Assembly (NCBI RefSeq): GCF_913054185.1
Contig: NZ_CAJXIV010000021.1
Span: forward strand, 1-45,234
Direction: 5' to 3'
Length of the DNA stretch: 45,234 nucleotides
Origin: an uncultured Shimia sp.
GTDB taxonomy: Bacteria > Pseudomonadota > Alphaproteobacteria > Rhodobacterales > Rhodobacteraceae
Every line of letters begins with the position of its first letter. Within the stretch, counting starts at the first letter, position 1. Made by a program: the position numbers and the translations under genes. Below the pieces are notes generated by a model that saw only the letters and a list, made by a program, of their open reading frames with translations, was not told the origin of the DNA and ran no database searches. Of the stretch, positions 25,847 through 35,205 are shown piece by piece.

Positions 25847-28036
25847 ATGTCGCTGGCGCAAAAACTCGCTGACGAAAGACGGGCACGTTTGGCGGCCGAA
25901 CGCTTGCTGGAGCTGAAGAAGCGCGAGCTTTATGCAGCCAACCGCAAGCTCGGCAAGCATGCTGCGCAGCTGTCTAACGAGATTGTCGAGACCCGCGCGG
26001 AATACCAAACCGTCGTCAACGAAAACAAAAAAGTTCGAAATGATCTCGAAACTGCCAAAGAACGCGCGGATCAAGCGGAACGCCGGCTTTGGCATTCAAT
26101 TGCCACGATCCGCGACGGATTTGCCTTCTTTGACGCAAAGGGTAAAATGATCGCTGCAAATCCCGCCTATTTGGCGATTTTTGAAGGTGCGGATCACATC
26201 AAGCCTGGCATCAGTTACCAAGAAATCATGACATTCGCCGCCCATGAAGGGCTGTTTATTTTGGAAGACACTTCTCCGGACGACTGGTGTAACATGATGG
26301 AACAGCGCTGGCACGATAACGAGCCAGAGCCAGTGATCGTACGCCTTTGGAACGAAGAGTTCCTGAAGCTGATTGATCAACGTGATCACGGCGACGACCG
26401 CGCCAGCCTTGCACTCAACATCACAGACTCCGTCCGAAAAGAAGCGGAGTTACAACACGCACGGCACGAAGCCGAAGCTGCCAGCCAAGCAAAATCTGCC
26501 TTTCTCGCCAATATGAGCCACGAACTCCGCACCCCAATGAACGGGGTTGTTGGGATGGCCAGCTTGCTGATGGACACATCGCTGAGCGAAGAGCAAAAAC
26601 TGTTTGCGTCAACGATCAAAAACTCTGGTGAGGCACTGCTGTCGATCATCAATGACGTGCTCGACTATTCCAAACTGGGAGCCGAGAACGTCGGCCTACG
26701 CACAGAGCCGTTTGATCTGGAGCGCTGCATCCACGAAGTTATGACACTGCATCAAGGATCCGCCCGCGAAAAAGGGTTGGAGCTGTTAGTGGATTACGAC
26801 CTTTTCCTGCCCACAAAGTTTGTGGGCGACATTAGCCGGATGCGCCAAATTCTGACCCATCTGGTTGGCAATGGTGTCAAATTCTCACACCATGGGCACG
26901 TGCAAGTGCAAGTTGTTGGTGTCATTACCAATGACGGTTCCGAAGCAGTGATTCATGTCACCATTCAAGACACCGGAATTGGCATTCCAGAAGAAAAGCT
27001 GGAGCACATCTTTGGTGAATTCAATCAGGTCGACACCAGCCAGAACCGCGAATTTGAGGGCACCGGGCTTGGCCTGGCGCTCACGAAACAATTGGTCAGT
27101 CTGATGTCCGGGGAAATCTGGGTTGATTCTGTCGTGGATGAGGGCACGTCTTTTGGCTTCCGACTCTCGATGCCAATCGAAGAAGATTGTGACCAACTCC
27201 CGATTCCGCTGCCAGACAATGTTCAGCATGTTTTGGTGGCATCGGATATGGAAGTAAACAGCGACCTACTGCACAAGCAACTTGAACAAATGGGAGCAAC
27301 CGTCACGATCTGTACAGACCAGACACAGGTTGTTCTTCTGGCGCCTCATGTAGACTTGATCCTTGCTGATCACACGCCATCCGGCATCAACGCACGTGAA
27401 CTGGGGGCCGAACTGCAGAAGATGGAGATCACCACACCCATTTTGGCGCTCACGGGTGATCTGAAAGCTTTTGCTGGAATGGAAAAAGACTCCCTTGTGA
27501 AGGCGATTTTGCAGAAACCCGGATCGCGGGCGGAGCTGAACTTGGGGATTACCAAGGCGGCGAGTGCTGCACGCTCTCACTCATCTCTTCAGCCCCGGCC
27601 TGCCAAACGCCGGATGCGGGTCTTGTCCGCGGAGGACAATAAAACCAACCGGTTGGTACTTGAGAAGCTCCTTAAGTCGTTGGACATTGAATTGGAGTTT
27701 GCGCACGACGGCGTCGAGGCTGTCGAGAAATTCCAAACCTACGCACCCGACCTCATCTTCATGGACATTTCCATGCCCCGCATGGACGGAACAGCGGCGA
27801 CTCAAAAAATACGTGAGTTGGAAGGGGCTTCCAACAAACGCACGCCGATTATTGCGCTTACTGCTTTGGCCAACGAAGGCGACGAGGAGCACATTCTGTC
27901 ACACGGGCTGGACAAGTACCTGACCAAGCCGCTGCGAAAGAATGAAATCTTCAGTGTGATTGCAGAAATCTATACTGGGGAAACAGCAGATCCGTTCCCC
28001 GAACCAGAAGATTTGCCGCGTCAGGCCTCTGGATAG
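25847..28036 (+). CDS. Soluble hybrid sensor histidine kinase with two receiver domains
   Basis: The 729-residue protein has no membrane segment. Residues 1-80 are a charged coiled coil (LADERRARLAAERLLELKKR), 80-195 a PAS-like sensor (SIATIRDGFAFFDAKGKMIA), 215-285 the HisKA domain with His225 in ANMSHELRTPMNG, and 325-445 the ATPase with N box Asn342 and DTGIGIP. Receiver 1 (460-560) keeps Asp508 and Lys557 but has a weak acidic pocket (VASDMEV). Receiver 2 (590-710) is complete: AEDN, Asp640, Lys694. The start at ATG 25847 has AGGG upstream. It diverges from the A2M gene, and its last 16 bases overlap yaaA. It probably passes phosphate to an unseen Hpt protein or response regulator. Confidence 0.92.
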   Translation: MSLAQKLADERRARLAAERLLELKKRELYAANRKLGKHAAQLSNEIVETRAEYQTVVNENKKVRNDLETAKERADQAERRLWHSIATIRDGFAFFDAKGKMIAANPAYLAIFEGADHIKPGISYQEIMTFAAHEGLFILEDTSPDDWCNMMEQRWHDNEPEPVIVRLWNEEFLKLIDQRDHGDDRASLALNITDSVRKEAELQHARHEAEAASQAKSAFLANMSHELRTPMNGVVGMASLLMDTSLSEEQKLFASTIKNSGEALLSIINDVLDYSKLGAENVGLRTEPFDLERCIHEVMTLHQGSAREKGLELLVDYDLFLPTKFVGDISRMRQILTHLVGNGVKFSHHGHVQVQVVGVITNDGSEAVIHVTIQDTGIGIPEEKLEHIFGEFNQVDTSQNREFEGTGLGLALTKQLVSLMSGEIWVDSVVDEGTSFGFRLSMPIEEDCDQLPIPLPDNVQHVLVASDMEVNSDLLHKQLEQMGATVTICTDQTQVVLLAPHVDLILADHTPSGINARELGAELQKMEITTPILALTGDLKAFAGMEKDSLVKAILQKPGSRAELNLGITKAASAARSHSSLQPRPAKRRMRVLSAEDNKTNRLVLEKLLKSLDIELEFAHDGVEAVEKFQTYAPDLIFMDISMPRMDGTAATQKIRELEGASNKRTPIIALTALANEGDEEHILSHGLDKYLTKPLRKNEIFSVIAEIYTGETADPFPEPEDLPRQASG

Positions 28037-28794
28037 TCTCGTAAAAACACCCACCGATCGCCTTCTGACATGTCTGGCTGGTAGCGATACCCGCCGTAGT
28101 CAAAGTCTTTGAGGCCTTCAGCATCCTGCAACCGATTGTGGATGATGTAACGCGCCATGCTGCCCCGCGCCTTTTTGGCGAAAAATGATACGATTTTTGC
28201 CGTGCCGTTGCGGGCTTCCATGAAGACAGGCGTGATTACACGCAACTTCAATGCTGAAAGATCGACCGCGCCAAAGTATTCTTGGCTTGCGCAATTAATC
28301 AACGTATCGGCCTTGATGTCACCCGCTTGTGCCCGCAGAGCTTTTGCTGGAGCCTGTCGCCAGTAGTCGTAAAGGGATTTGCCACGCCGCGTCTTTAGAC
28401 GACTGCCCATTTCGAGGCGGTAAGGCTGCATGGCGTCCAGCGGACGCAGCACGCCATAAAGACCCGACAATATGCGCAAATGATCCTGCGCCCAATTCAT
28501 TTCGTCCTGTTCAAGGCTTGCTGCATCCAAACCAACATAAGTATCGCCCGCAAAGGCGTGGACTGCAGGCCGGGTGACTTCAATACCGGGGACCTCTTCG
28601 AACGCCTTGAAACGGGCTCGATTCAACTTGGCGAGATCCGGACTTAGATCCATCAGCTTGCGCAGCTCGGTCAGCGTGAGGTTGCGGGCAGTTTTTGCCA
28701 AACGCACCGCGTCTTCCTGAAACTCGGGTTTCGTTGTCGGCCCCTCCACGGGATCCCAATTCAATCGTTTGGCAGGGGAAATCACAACAAGCAT
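28021..28794 (-). CDS. yaaA: Peroxide stress protein YaaA (DUF328/UPF0246)
   Basis: The 257-residue cytoplasmic protein matches YaaA, which in E. coli lowers free iron and limits peroxide damage. Typical blocks are MLVVISPAKRLNWDP at the start, AVHAFAGDTYVGLDA, LRILSGLYGVLRPLDAMQPY, and the basic KKARGSMARYII near the C-terminus. A ribosome binding site (GAGGAG) precedes the ATG. It follows recQ by 27 bases, so the two are likely an operon joining DNA repair and oxidative stress. Its 3' end overlaps the kinase gene on the other strand by 16 bases. Confidence 0.92.
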   Translation of the reverse strand: MLVVISPAKRLNWDPVEGPTTKPEFQEDAVRLAKTARNLTLTELRKLMDLSPDLAKLNRARFKAFEEVPGIEVTRPAVHAFAGDTYVGLDAASLEQDEMNWAQDHLRILSGLYGVLRPLDAMQPYRLEMGSRLKTRRGKSLYDYWRQAPAKALRAQAGDIKADTLINCASQEYFGAVDLSALKLRVITPVFMEARNGTAKIVSFFAKKARGSMARYIIHNRLQDAEGLKDFDYGGYRYQPDMSEGDRWVFLRDYPEA

Positions 28795-28821
28795 CGAGCG
28801 CTCCTCATCTCTTGGATATGT

Positions 28822-30861
28822 TTAGGTGGCATCGCGCAACACGTCCAGGAACGCATCCCCAAATCGGCCGGCTCGACGATCGCCCAAAAGGCGCTCCATC
28901 GATTGAGTGTCGCGGGGCTTGGCGCTTGCGATCTTTGCCAACAGGCCAGCGGAACAGCTCATCGGTTTATCGATCCCATCGGGACCTCGAAGCAACTTGG
29001 TTTGTGCTTCCAGAAGCAAATCGTATAGGTCCGCATCCTGTCGGCCCGCTATCTTGCGCCGACTCGGGTGCATTTGCTCTGCCTCGCCGTTGATCACTTC
29101 TAGAAACGCATCGCCGTAATTGGCCAGCTTTTTGGCCCCAACCCCGTTTACACGTGCCATCTCGTCCAAATTTGTCGGCCGCACTTCTGACATTTCAGCC
29201 AAAGTTCGGTCCGGAAAGATTACATAAGCTGGGACTTTGGCGGCTTCAGCCAAGGCGCGGCGTTTGGCCTTTAGCGCCGACATCAACGGCGCGTTTTCCT
29301 CACTCACCAGCGTTTTAGCCGCGGGTCTGCGCGAGGTAGCACGAATGGTATCCCGGCGAAGCTTCACTGTTTCTTCATCCCGCAACACGGGACGTGCGCG
29401 GTCTGTCATGGTCAATGCACCGTGGCGTTCGGGATTGGGGCGCACAAGATCATGGCCCATCATCTGACGGAACACCGCCTGCCATTGGCGTTTATCGTAC
29501 TCCGTGCCAACACCGTAGGTTGGCAAAACGTCATGTCCACGCTCGCGCACTTTTTCGGTGTCATTGCCGAGCAGAATATCGATCAGATGACCGGTGCCAA
29601 ACCATTCCCCTGTACGCAAAATGGCGGACAAAGCTTTGCGCACTGCAACTGTTCCATCAAACACTTCGGGCGGGGTGTCACAAAGGTCGCACTTGCCGCA
29701 CGTGACTTCGGTTTCGCCAAAGTATTGCAACAGATTCGCGCGGCGGCACTCCAAAGCTTCCGCCAAACCCAGTAGTGCATTCAGGCGCGCATGATCTGCC
29801 GCACGTCGTTCAGGAGGCGCGAGGCCTTCGTCGATTTGCGACCGCCGCAACCGAATATCATCTGGGCCAAACAATGTCAGCGTTTCGGCCGGAGCCCCAT
29901 CCCGTCCGGCACGACCGATTTCTTGGTAATAGGCCTCAATCGACTTGGGCAAATCTGCGTGCGCAACCCATCGGATATCAGGCTTATCAACCCCCATGCC
30001 AAACGCCACAGTGGCGACAACAATCAGACCATCTTCCCGTTGAAATCGGACTTCGGTATCACGTCGTTCCTGTGGGTCCATGCCACCGTGGTAGTGCAGC
30101 GACAGATGGCCTTCCTCCCGCAACGCTTTGGCCAGGGTTTCGGTTTTGGCGCGGGTGCCGCAATAGACAATGCCAGACTGCCCCTTACGGGCCGCAGCAA
30201 ATTGCAAGATTTGCTTTCGTGGATTGTCTTTGGCCGCGAAGGCCAGATGCAAATTGGGCCGATCAAACCCATGCAAGAAAGTTTGCGGCGCTGCGCCACC
30301 AAACAGACGTTCAACAATTTCGTCACGGGTTTCGGCGTCAGCTGTGGCTGTGAAGGCGGCAATTGGAACATCCAAGGCGTGTTGCAACTCGCCAATGCGC
30401 AGATAATCAGGCCGGAAATCATGGCCCCACTGGCTCACACAGTGCGCTTCATCCACCGCAATGAGACCAACACCAATTTGGCGCAACATGCCCAACGCCG
30501 CGCCCGAGGCCAAACGTTCGGGCGCGATATAGAGAAGTTTGAGACGGCCAGCATCAAGAGCCTCCCAAACCTGCGCGGTTTCTTCTTCAGTATTGCCAGA
30601 GGTCAGCGCTCCCGCCTCAACCCCTGCCTCACGCAGTGCTCGCACCTGATCCCGCATCAGCGCAATCAAAGGTGAGATCACAACAGTGACGCCACTGCGA
30701 ATAAGGGCAGGAAGTTGATAACACAGAGATTTTCCACCGCCAGTTGGCATGATGGCAAGCACATTGTCACCACGGGTGACAGCGTCCACGATCTCTTCTT
30801 GTCCCGGGCGGAAGGCATCAAAGCCAAAAACATCGCTCAGAACCGTGGTTGCGGCCTGCAT
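28822..30861 (-). CDS. recQ: ATP-dependent DNA helicase RecQ
   Basis: The 679-residue 3'-5' helicase works in recombination and fork repair. The helicase core has Walker A MPTGGGKS (residues 38-45) and DEAH at 137-140 (AVDEAHCVSQWGHDFRP). Motif VI is near EIGRAGRDGAPAE. The RecQ zinc-binding domain has Cys residues in LECRRANLLQYFG and TCGKCDLC. An HRDC domain (NLDEMARVNGVGAKKLANYG) follows, and a second, similar repeat forms the last ~75 residues (GLLAKIASAKPRDTQSMERL). The start has AAGGTG upstream. It is likely cotranscribed with yaaA. An inverted repeat lies just upstream. Confidence 0.96.
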   Translation of the reverse strand: MQAATTVLSDVFGFDAFRPGQEEIVDAVTRGDNVLAIMPTGGGKSLCYQLPALIRSGVTVVISPLIALMRDQVRALREAGVEAGALTSGNTEEETAQVWEALDAGRLKLLYIAPERLASGAALGMLRQIGVGLIAVDEAHCVSQWGHDFRPDYLRIGELQHALDVPIAAFTATADAETRDEIVERLFGGAAPQTFLHGFDRPNLHLAFAAKDNPRKQILQFAAARKGQSGIVYCGTRAKTETLAKALREEGHLSLHYHGGMDPQERRDTEVRFQREDGLIVVATVAFGMGVDKPDIRWVAHADLPKSIEAYYQEIGRAGRDGAPAETLTLFGPDDIRLRRSQIDEGLAPPERRAADHARLNALLGLAEALECRRANLLQYFGETEVTCGKCDLCDTPPEVFDGTVAVRKALSAILRTGEWFGTGHLIDILLGNDTEKVRERGHDVLPTYGVGTEYDKRQWQAVFRQMMGHDLVRPNPERHGALTMTDRARPVLRDEETVKLRRDTIRATSRRPAAKTLVSEENAPLMSALKAKRRALAEAAKVPAYVIFPDRTLAEMSEVRPTNLDEMARVNGVGAKKLANYGDAFLEVINGEAEQMHPSRRKIAGRQDADLYDLLLEAQTKLLRGPDGIDKPMSCSAGLLAKIASAKPRDTQSMERLLGDRRAGRFGDAFLDVLRDAT

Positions 30862-30877
30862 TCCACACCTTTTTTAT

Positions 30878-30909
30878 TGGGACAATCTGCGTTTTGCGCG
30901 ACTGTCCCA
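30878..30909. promoter_or_regulatory. Inverted repeat upstream of recQ
   Basis: TGGGACA (30878-30884) and TGTCCCA (30903-30909) are exact complements, with 18 bases between, starting 17 bases upstream of the recQ ATG. It could be an operator for recQ. It does not fit the alphaproteobacterial LexA form GTTC-N7-GTTC. Confidence 0.35.
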
Positions 30910-30944
30910 TAGGCAGGCGGTCGCCTCAAGCCCGAAGGCACAGG

Positions 30945-31229
30945 TTATCCGAGAAGAACCGCCGGCAGGATGTAGTCACGCAACGAAATGATTATGACAA
31001 ATACCACCAAAGGCGCGAGATCAAGCGGACGGGTGTCCGGCATCACACGCCGCACCGGTTCGTAGATCGGCTCCAACAGGCGGTTTAGGCCAGCCCAAAT
31101 TTGCGAAACCAGTGGTTGGCGTAGATTCAACACCTGAAAATTGATCAACCAGCTCATGATGATATGTGCCAGCATAAAGAAGAAGGCGATATCCAAGATC
31201 AGCCGCAGTGGGCCATAAATTGCCATCAT
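30945..31229 (-). CDS. YggT-family membrane protein
   Basis: The 94-residue inner-membrane protein has two hydrophobic helices (MMAIYGPLRLILDIAFFFML, then LAPLVVFVIIISLRDYILPA) around the YggT loop RLLEPIYEPVRRVMP. This family is linked to cell division, cell shape and osmotic tolerance in some bacteria, with no defined activity. I use the ATG at 31229 since AAAGGA lies about six bases upstream; the frame extends to 31343 but the added 38 residues look like non-coding sequence. It is separated from recQ by 83 bases with no shared operon evident. Confidence 0.85.
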   Translation of the reverse strand: MMAIYGPLRLILDIAFFFMLAHIIMSWLINFQVLNLRQPLVSQIWAGLNRLLEPIYEPVRRVMPDTRPLDLAPLVVFVIIISLRDYILPAVLLG

Positions 31230-31354
31230 GAGAGGTTCCTTTGCTCCGATTGGGGCACAGTTAAGCACCGTTGCGTCAAAGCACAAGGCTGTGCTGGAAT
31301 CTCGGTTGACGATGTGTTGCTGAGTGCATTGAAAGGCAAGCAAAGGAGAGCCTT

Positions 31355-31891
31355 ATGTATCCCATCATGCGCATGGTCAAAGAGCTGATCAAATTTCGAA
31401 ACGCCACGCCGCTGCCGTTGACCGGCTCTCATGTGTCTGAGCACAGATGCTGGCCCTCTGACATTGACCTGTGGATGGAGCTCAACAATGGACGCACACT
31501 GACCCTGTTTGATCTTGGCCGCATTCCGCTGGCGCAAAGGATCGGTTTGGTTGCGGTGCTGCGCCGCAAAAAGTGGAGCATGACCATGGCGGGCGCAACT
31601 GTGCGATATCGTCGCCGCATCCGCACATTTGAAAAGGTCGAAATGCGCAGCCGAGCGGTGTTTTGGGACAAGCGCTTCATCTATCTGGAACAATCCATGT
31701 GGAAGCAAAACGGCGAATGCGCCAACCATGCGCTGTACCGTGCCGCTGTTACTGACAAGGCCGGGATTGTAACGCCTGACAAAGTTTTGGCAGCGATGGG
31801 AAACACTGAAGATGCCCCTGACGCACCGGAATGGGTGGCCAAGTGGGTTGCCGCAGAATCCACCAGACCGTGGCCTCCGATGCAGGATTAA
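31355..31891 (+). CDS. Acyl-CoA thioesterase-like protein (hotdog fold)
   Basis: The 178-residue protein resembles the 4-hydroxybenzoyl-CoA/acyl-ACP thioesterase family that hydrolyses acyl thioesters. The clearest blocks are HRCWPSDIDLWMELNNGRTL (catalytic loop region of this branch; D in the HxxxxD...NGRT pattern) and AGATVRYRRRIRTFEKVEM. No signal peptide or membrane segment is seen. The start has AAAGGAG six bases upstream. It stands alone between yggT (divergent) and the MFS gene. The substrate cannot be assigned. Confidence 0.75.
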   Translation: MYPIMRMVKELIKFRNATPLPLTGSHVSEHRCWPSDIDLWMELNNGRTLTLFDLGRIPLAQRIGLVAVLRRKKWSMTMAGATVRYRRRIRTFEKVEMRSRAVFWDKRFIYLEQSMWKQNGECANHALYRAAVTDKAGIVTPDKVLAAMGNTEDAPDAPEWVAKWVAAESTRPWPPMQD

Positions 31892-31946
31892 CTTGCTAAG
31901 GTTGTGGCATCCTGTCTAAGTGTAAACAAAGTCCGGGGGGATGCGG

Positions 31947-33332
31947 ATGTCAGATGTTTCTGCGCGCAAGCGCATTTGGGGTTGGTTCTTCTTTGATTGG
32001 GCGAGCCAGCCATATCACACGCTTCTTGTGACCTTTATTTTTGGCCCGTTTTTTGCAGCGGTGGCCTCCGAGTTCTTCATGAATGCCGGCCAGAGCGAGG
32101 ACGCCGCAAAGGCAAGTGCTCAGACACTTTGGGCCTGGAATATGGGGCTGGCGGGCCTTGTGATTGGGATTGGCGCGCCATTTCTTGGCGCTCTGGCTGA
32201 CACACGAGGCCGCAAGCGTCCATGGATCATCGGCTTCTCATTCATGTACGTAATCGGTGCAGCGGCCTTGTGGTTTACGGCACCAGACGGCTCCAATATG
32301 TATTGGATGCTGCTTGTGTTTTCGATTGGATTTATCGGCGCGGAATACGCCCTCATCTTTACCAATTCGCAGTTGCCGGACTTAGGCACCGAAGAAGAGA
32401 TTGGAAAAATTTCCGGCTCCGGATTTGCTTTTGGATATTTCGGCGGCTTGTTGGCGTTGATTGTGGTTTTGGTTTTCTTTGCGGAGCAAGGCGATGGAGT
32501 GACCATTGTTGGCTTGGCTCCCGGACTTGGGCTTCTCGATCCGGAAGCACGTGAAGGCACGCGCGCTGTTGGTCCATTCACGGCAATTTGGTTCCTTGTC
32601 TTTATGATCCCATATTTCCGGTGGGTGCATGATCCGTTGATTGCAAAAGTGCGCGGTACTGTGGGGGATGCTCTCGGAACTCTAAAAGCGTCCATTGGAA
32701 ACCTCAAAACCCGTCGCAGCCTACTCCACCTCCTCATTGGGTCTATGCTGTATCGCGATGCGCTGAACGGAATTTATGCATTTGGTGGCATCTATGCGTT
32801 CAACGTTTTGGATTGGACCGTCCCACAAGTTGGCATATTTGGCATCATCGGGGCAGCCTCCGCCACCCTGTTTTGTTACATCGGCGGCAAAGTCGACAGC
32901 CGCATTGGTCCCAAACCTGTGGTGATTTTTGCGATTTGGGTGCTCATTCTGCTGTGCTTCGTACTGGTCAACATGTCCCGTGACGCACTGTTTGGGATCC
33001 CACTGGCTGAGGGCAGCAATCTGCCTGATATCATTATGCTGGCGGCGGGCGCGTTGATTGGGGGCATGGGCGGCATTTTGCAAGCGTCGAGCCGTTCGTT
33101 GATGGTGCGTCACACTGATCCCGCGGTGCCGACCGAGAGCTTTGGCTTATACGGTTTGTCAGGGCGTGCTACTGCGTTCATCGCCCCCATTCTCATCGGA
33201 TTGGCGACCACAATTACCGGATCCGCGCGTTTGGGCGTTTCCCCTGTGATCTTGCTTTTCTTGTTGGGTCTGATCCTGCTACGCTGGGTCAATCCACAGG
33301 GAGATAGAGAAACATGGGGTACCGCCTCTTAA
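31947..33332 (+). CDS. MFS transporter, UMF1/Atg22-like family
   Basis: The 461-residue protein has about 12 membrane helices. It begins MSDVSARKRIWGWFFFDWAS, the N-terminal signature of the UMF1 family, and has the MFS loop GALADTRGRKRPWI after helix 3. Substrates of this family are not well defined; nucleobase, amino acid or drug export have been proposed. The ATG at 31947 is chosen over 31941, which abuts the GGGGGG ribosome binding site. The last 19 bases overlap mepA, so these two and the next gene probably form one unit. Confidence 0.85.
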   Translation: MSDVSARKRIWGWFFFDWASQPYHTLLVTFIFGPFFAAVASEFFMNAGQSEDAAKASAQTLWAWNMGLAGLVIGIGAPFLGALADTRGRKRPWIIGFSFMYVIGAAALWFTAPDGSNMYWMLLVFSIGFIGAEYALIFTNSQLPDLGTEEEIGKISGSGFAFGYFGGLLALIVVLVFFAEQGDGVTIVGLAPGLGLLDPEAREGTRAVGPFTAIWFLVFMIPYFRWVHDPLIAKVRGTVGDALGTLKASIGNLKTRRSLLHLLIGSMLYRDALNGIYAFGGIYAFNVLDWTVPQVGIFGIIGAASATLFCYIGGKVDSRIGPKPVVIFAIWVLILLCFVLVNMSRDALFGIPLAEGSNLPDIIMLAAGALIGGMGGILQASSRSLMVRHTDPAVPTESFGLYGLSGRATAFIAPILIGLATTITGSARLGVSPVILLFLLGLILLRWVNPQGDRETWGTAS

Positions 33333-34231
33333 CAATTCTCGCCCTAATCGGGCTCGCGGCATGCAAAAACGAAGCACCGGAGCGCACGGTTGCGGTGTCG
33401 ACGCAGCAACAGGTTCCCGTGAGCATGCAAGGTGTCCAGGCCAAGCAACTCTTTGGGGCGAAACCAGCGGCCTCGCAACAATCAAGCGCACCGTTTGGAG
33501 GCTATTCCAAAGGGTGCTTGGCAGGTGGTGATAGGTTGGCGGAAACCGGGCCAACATGGCAGGCCATGCGGCTGTCACGCAATCGGAACTGGGGCCACCC
33601 CGAGACAATTTCCTACATCAAAGACCTATCCGCCAAAGCGGCACAGCAACCTGGGTGGAACGGGCTCTATATCGGCGATATCAGCCAACCTCGCGGCGGA
33701 CCCATGTTGACGGGGCACCGCTCTCACCAATTGGGTCTGGATATTGATATCTGGATGCGACCCACGGACCGGCTTAACCTCACAGCCACCGAGCGTGAGG
33801 GTATCTCGTCGATCTCCATGCGTCGTGACAAAGGCGCTTATGTGAACAACAGTTGGTCCAAACAGCATCATGAAATTCTGAAGGCCGCGGCAAGTGATCC
33901 AAGGGTTGCTCGGATTTTTGTCTTCCCAGGTGCAAAAGTGCAGATGTGTAATGACGAAAAAGGTGACCGGTCTTGGCTGCGTAAGATCCGGCCCTGGTGG
34001 GGGCATCACTATCATTTCCATGTGCGGCTCAAGTGCCCAAGTGGTACGGCGGGGTGTGTGAACCAAGACCCGCCACCTGCAGGAGATGGGTGTGACGACG
34101 CGGAAAAGTGGGTCCAGGATATTTTGTTTCCACCTCCACCCGACCCAAATGCACCAAAGCGAGAGCCAAGACGTGAACTTCAAATGACGGACCTGCCTCA
34201 ACAATGCGTCACAGTTTTACAATCGCCGTAA
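33314..34231 (+). CDS. mepA: Penicillin-insensitive murein DD-endopeptidase MepA (lipoprotein)
   Basis: The 305-residue zinc enzyme cleaves D-Ala to meso-DAP cross-bridges in peptidoglycan. A lipoprotein signal with lipobox LAAC (Cys17) predicts attachment to the outer or inner membrane; the classical E. coli protein is periplasmic and not a lipoprotein. Zinc ligands can be seen: His138 and Asp145 in SHQLGLDIDIW, and the HYHFHVRL block at 232-239. It overlaps the MFS gene by 19 bases and the next gene by 28 bases, so translation is coupled. Confidence 0.93.
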   Translation: MGYRLLTILALIGLAACKNEAPERTVAVSTQQQVPVSMQGVQAKQLFGAKPAASQQSSAPFGGYSKGCLAGGDRLAETGPTWQAMRLSRNRNWGHPETISYIKDLSAKAAQQPGWNGLYIGDISQPRGGPMLTGHRSHQLGLDIDIWMRPTDRLNLTATEREGISSISMRRDKGAYVNNSWSKQHHEILKAAASDPRVARIFVFPGAKVQMCNDEKGDRSWLRKIRPWWGHHYHFHVRLKCPSGTAGCVNQDPPPAGDGCDDAEKWVQDILFPPPPDPNAPKREPRRELQMTDLPQQCVTVLQSP

Positions 34232-35106
34232 CGGCGTGTTTGCTCAGTGCAGGATTATTGGCCGGACGCAGCCTTAGCGGGGACGCGTCCGGGGAACTTG
34301 CAGAGCATGTTTCCACCTACACTTGGCGCCTGCATGAAGGATGGTTTGGCGGCTTCTCCGGGTTGGAGCTTTCGGCCGACGGGTCACGAATGGTTGCGCT
34401 CTCTGATCGTGGAACCTTTGTGACCGGTGACGTGCGGCGCAATGCGGACACCATTGTCAGCATTGACAACTTGGAACCCTATCGGGTGCTGAACACGGCG
34501 GGAAAGTTCCCTGCCAAAGCAGGATTGCGAGACAGTGAGGGGCTGGTTTTGCAAAAGGATGGCAAACTGATCGTGTCCTTCGAAGGCAATCACAGGCTTA
34601 ACAAGTTTGCTGCTCCCGGTGCAAAAGCCAACCAAATGCCGTGGCCCAAAGAGCTGAACCAAATGAAGTTGAACGGCGGGTTTGAAGCTTTGGCCATCAA
34701 CAACCAAGGTGATATTTTTGCGATTCCGGAGCAGCCACTTGGCAGCAAAGATACCGCACAGGTTTACGCCTTGAAGAAAGGCACCTGGACAACAGCTTTT
34801 ACCTTGCCGCGCGAGAAACAGTTTCAGCCTGTAGGCGCAGACTTCGGCCCCGACGGGAGATTGTACTTGCTTGAACGTGGGTTCAATGGGCTGGGATTTC
34901 GCATTCGAGTGCGCAGTTTCACTATCGACAAGAACACCGTGGGTGACGAAAAGCTGTTGCTTCGCAAAGGTGTAGGCGCTCACGACAACCTTGAGGGGCT
35001 TGCGGTTTGGCGCGATGATCAAAATCGCATACGTCTCACCATGATCTCAGACGACAACTTTCGTTTGGTGCAGCGGACAGAAATCGTCGAATATATGATC
35101 CCGTAA
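34204..35106 (+). CDS. Esterase-like phytase family protein
   Basis: The 300-residue exported protein has an N-terminal signal (SFTIAVTACLLSAGLLAG). The mature part resembles the esterase-like-activity-of-phytase beta-propeller family: FSGLELSADGSRMVALSDRG near the start, GLRDSEGLVLQKDGKLIVSF in the middle, and AHDNLEGLAVWRDDQNRIRL at the end. The propeller probably has phosphatase or esterase activity, but catalytic residues cannot be assigned. The start is preceded by no strong ribosome binding site, but it overlaps mepA by 28 bases, so coupling is likely. Confidence 0.8.
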   Translation: MRHSFTIAVTACLLSAGLLAGRSLSGDASGELAEHVSTYTWRLHEGWFGGFSGLELSADGSRMVALSDRGTFVTGDVRRNADTIVSIDNLEPYRVLNTAGKFPAKAGLRDSEGLVLQKDGKLIVSFEGNHRLNKFAAPGAKANQMPWPKELNQMKLNGGFEALAINNQGDIFAIPEQPLGSKDTAQVYALKKGTWTTAFTLPREKQFQPVGADFGPDGRLYLLERGFNGLGFRIRVRSFTIDKNTVGDEKLLLRKGVGAHDNLEGLAVWRDDQNRIRLTMISDDNFRLVQRTEIVEYMIP

Positions 35107-35133
35107 TTATACTTGCTTTGTAGAACCCTGCAC

Positions 35134-35183
35134 GGTAGGAGCGCCCCGTCCCGCGGCGGTCGCGGGGCCAAGTCGCCGCTACC
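35134..35183 (+). other. GC-rich structured leader before yhhQ
   Basis: Outer arms GGTAG (35134-35138) and CTACC (35179-35183) enclose GCCCCG (35143-35148) and CGGGGC (35163-35168). No T-run follows, so it is not a simple terminator of the gene upstream. It ends 22 bases before the yhhQ ATG, which has no visible ribosome binding site. Function unknown. Confidence 0.35.
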
Positions 35184-35205
35184 TTGACAAAACGGGCTCA
35201 GACAA

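Noticed and set aside
30862-30944. LexA (SOS) box before recQ
   Set aside because: No GTTC-N7-GTTC arrangement is present.
35134-35205. preQ1 riboswitch upstream of yhhQ
   Set aside because: I cannot find the preQ1-I hairpin with the downstream A-rich tail, or the preQ1-II or III layouts; only unspecific GC-rich stems are visible.
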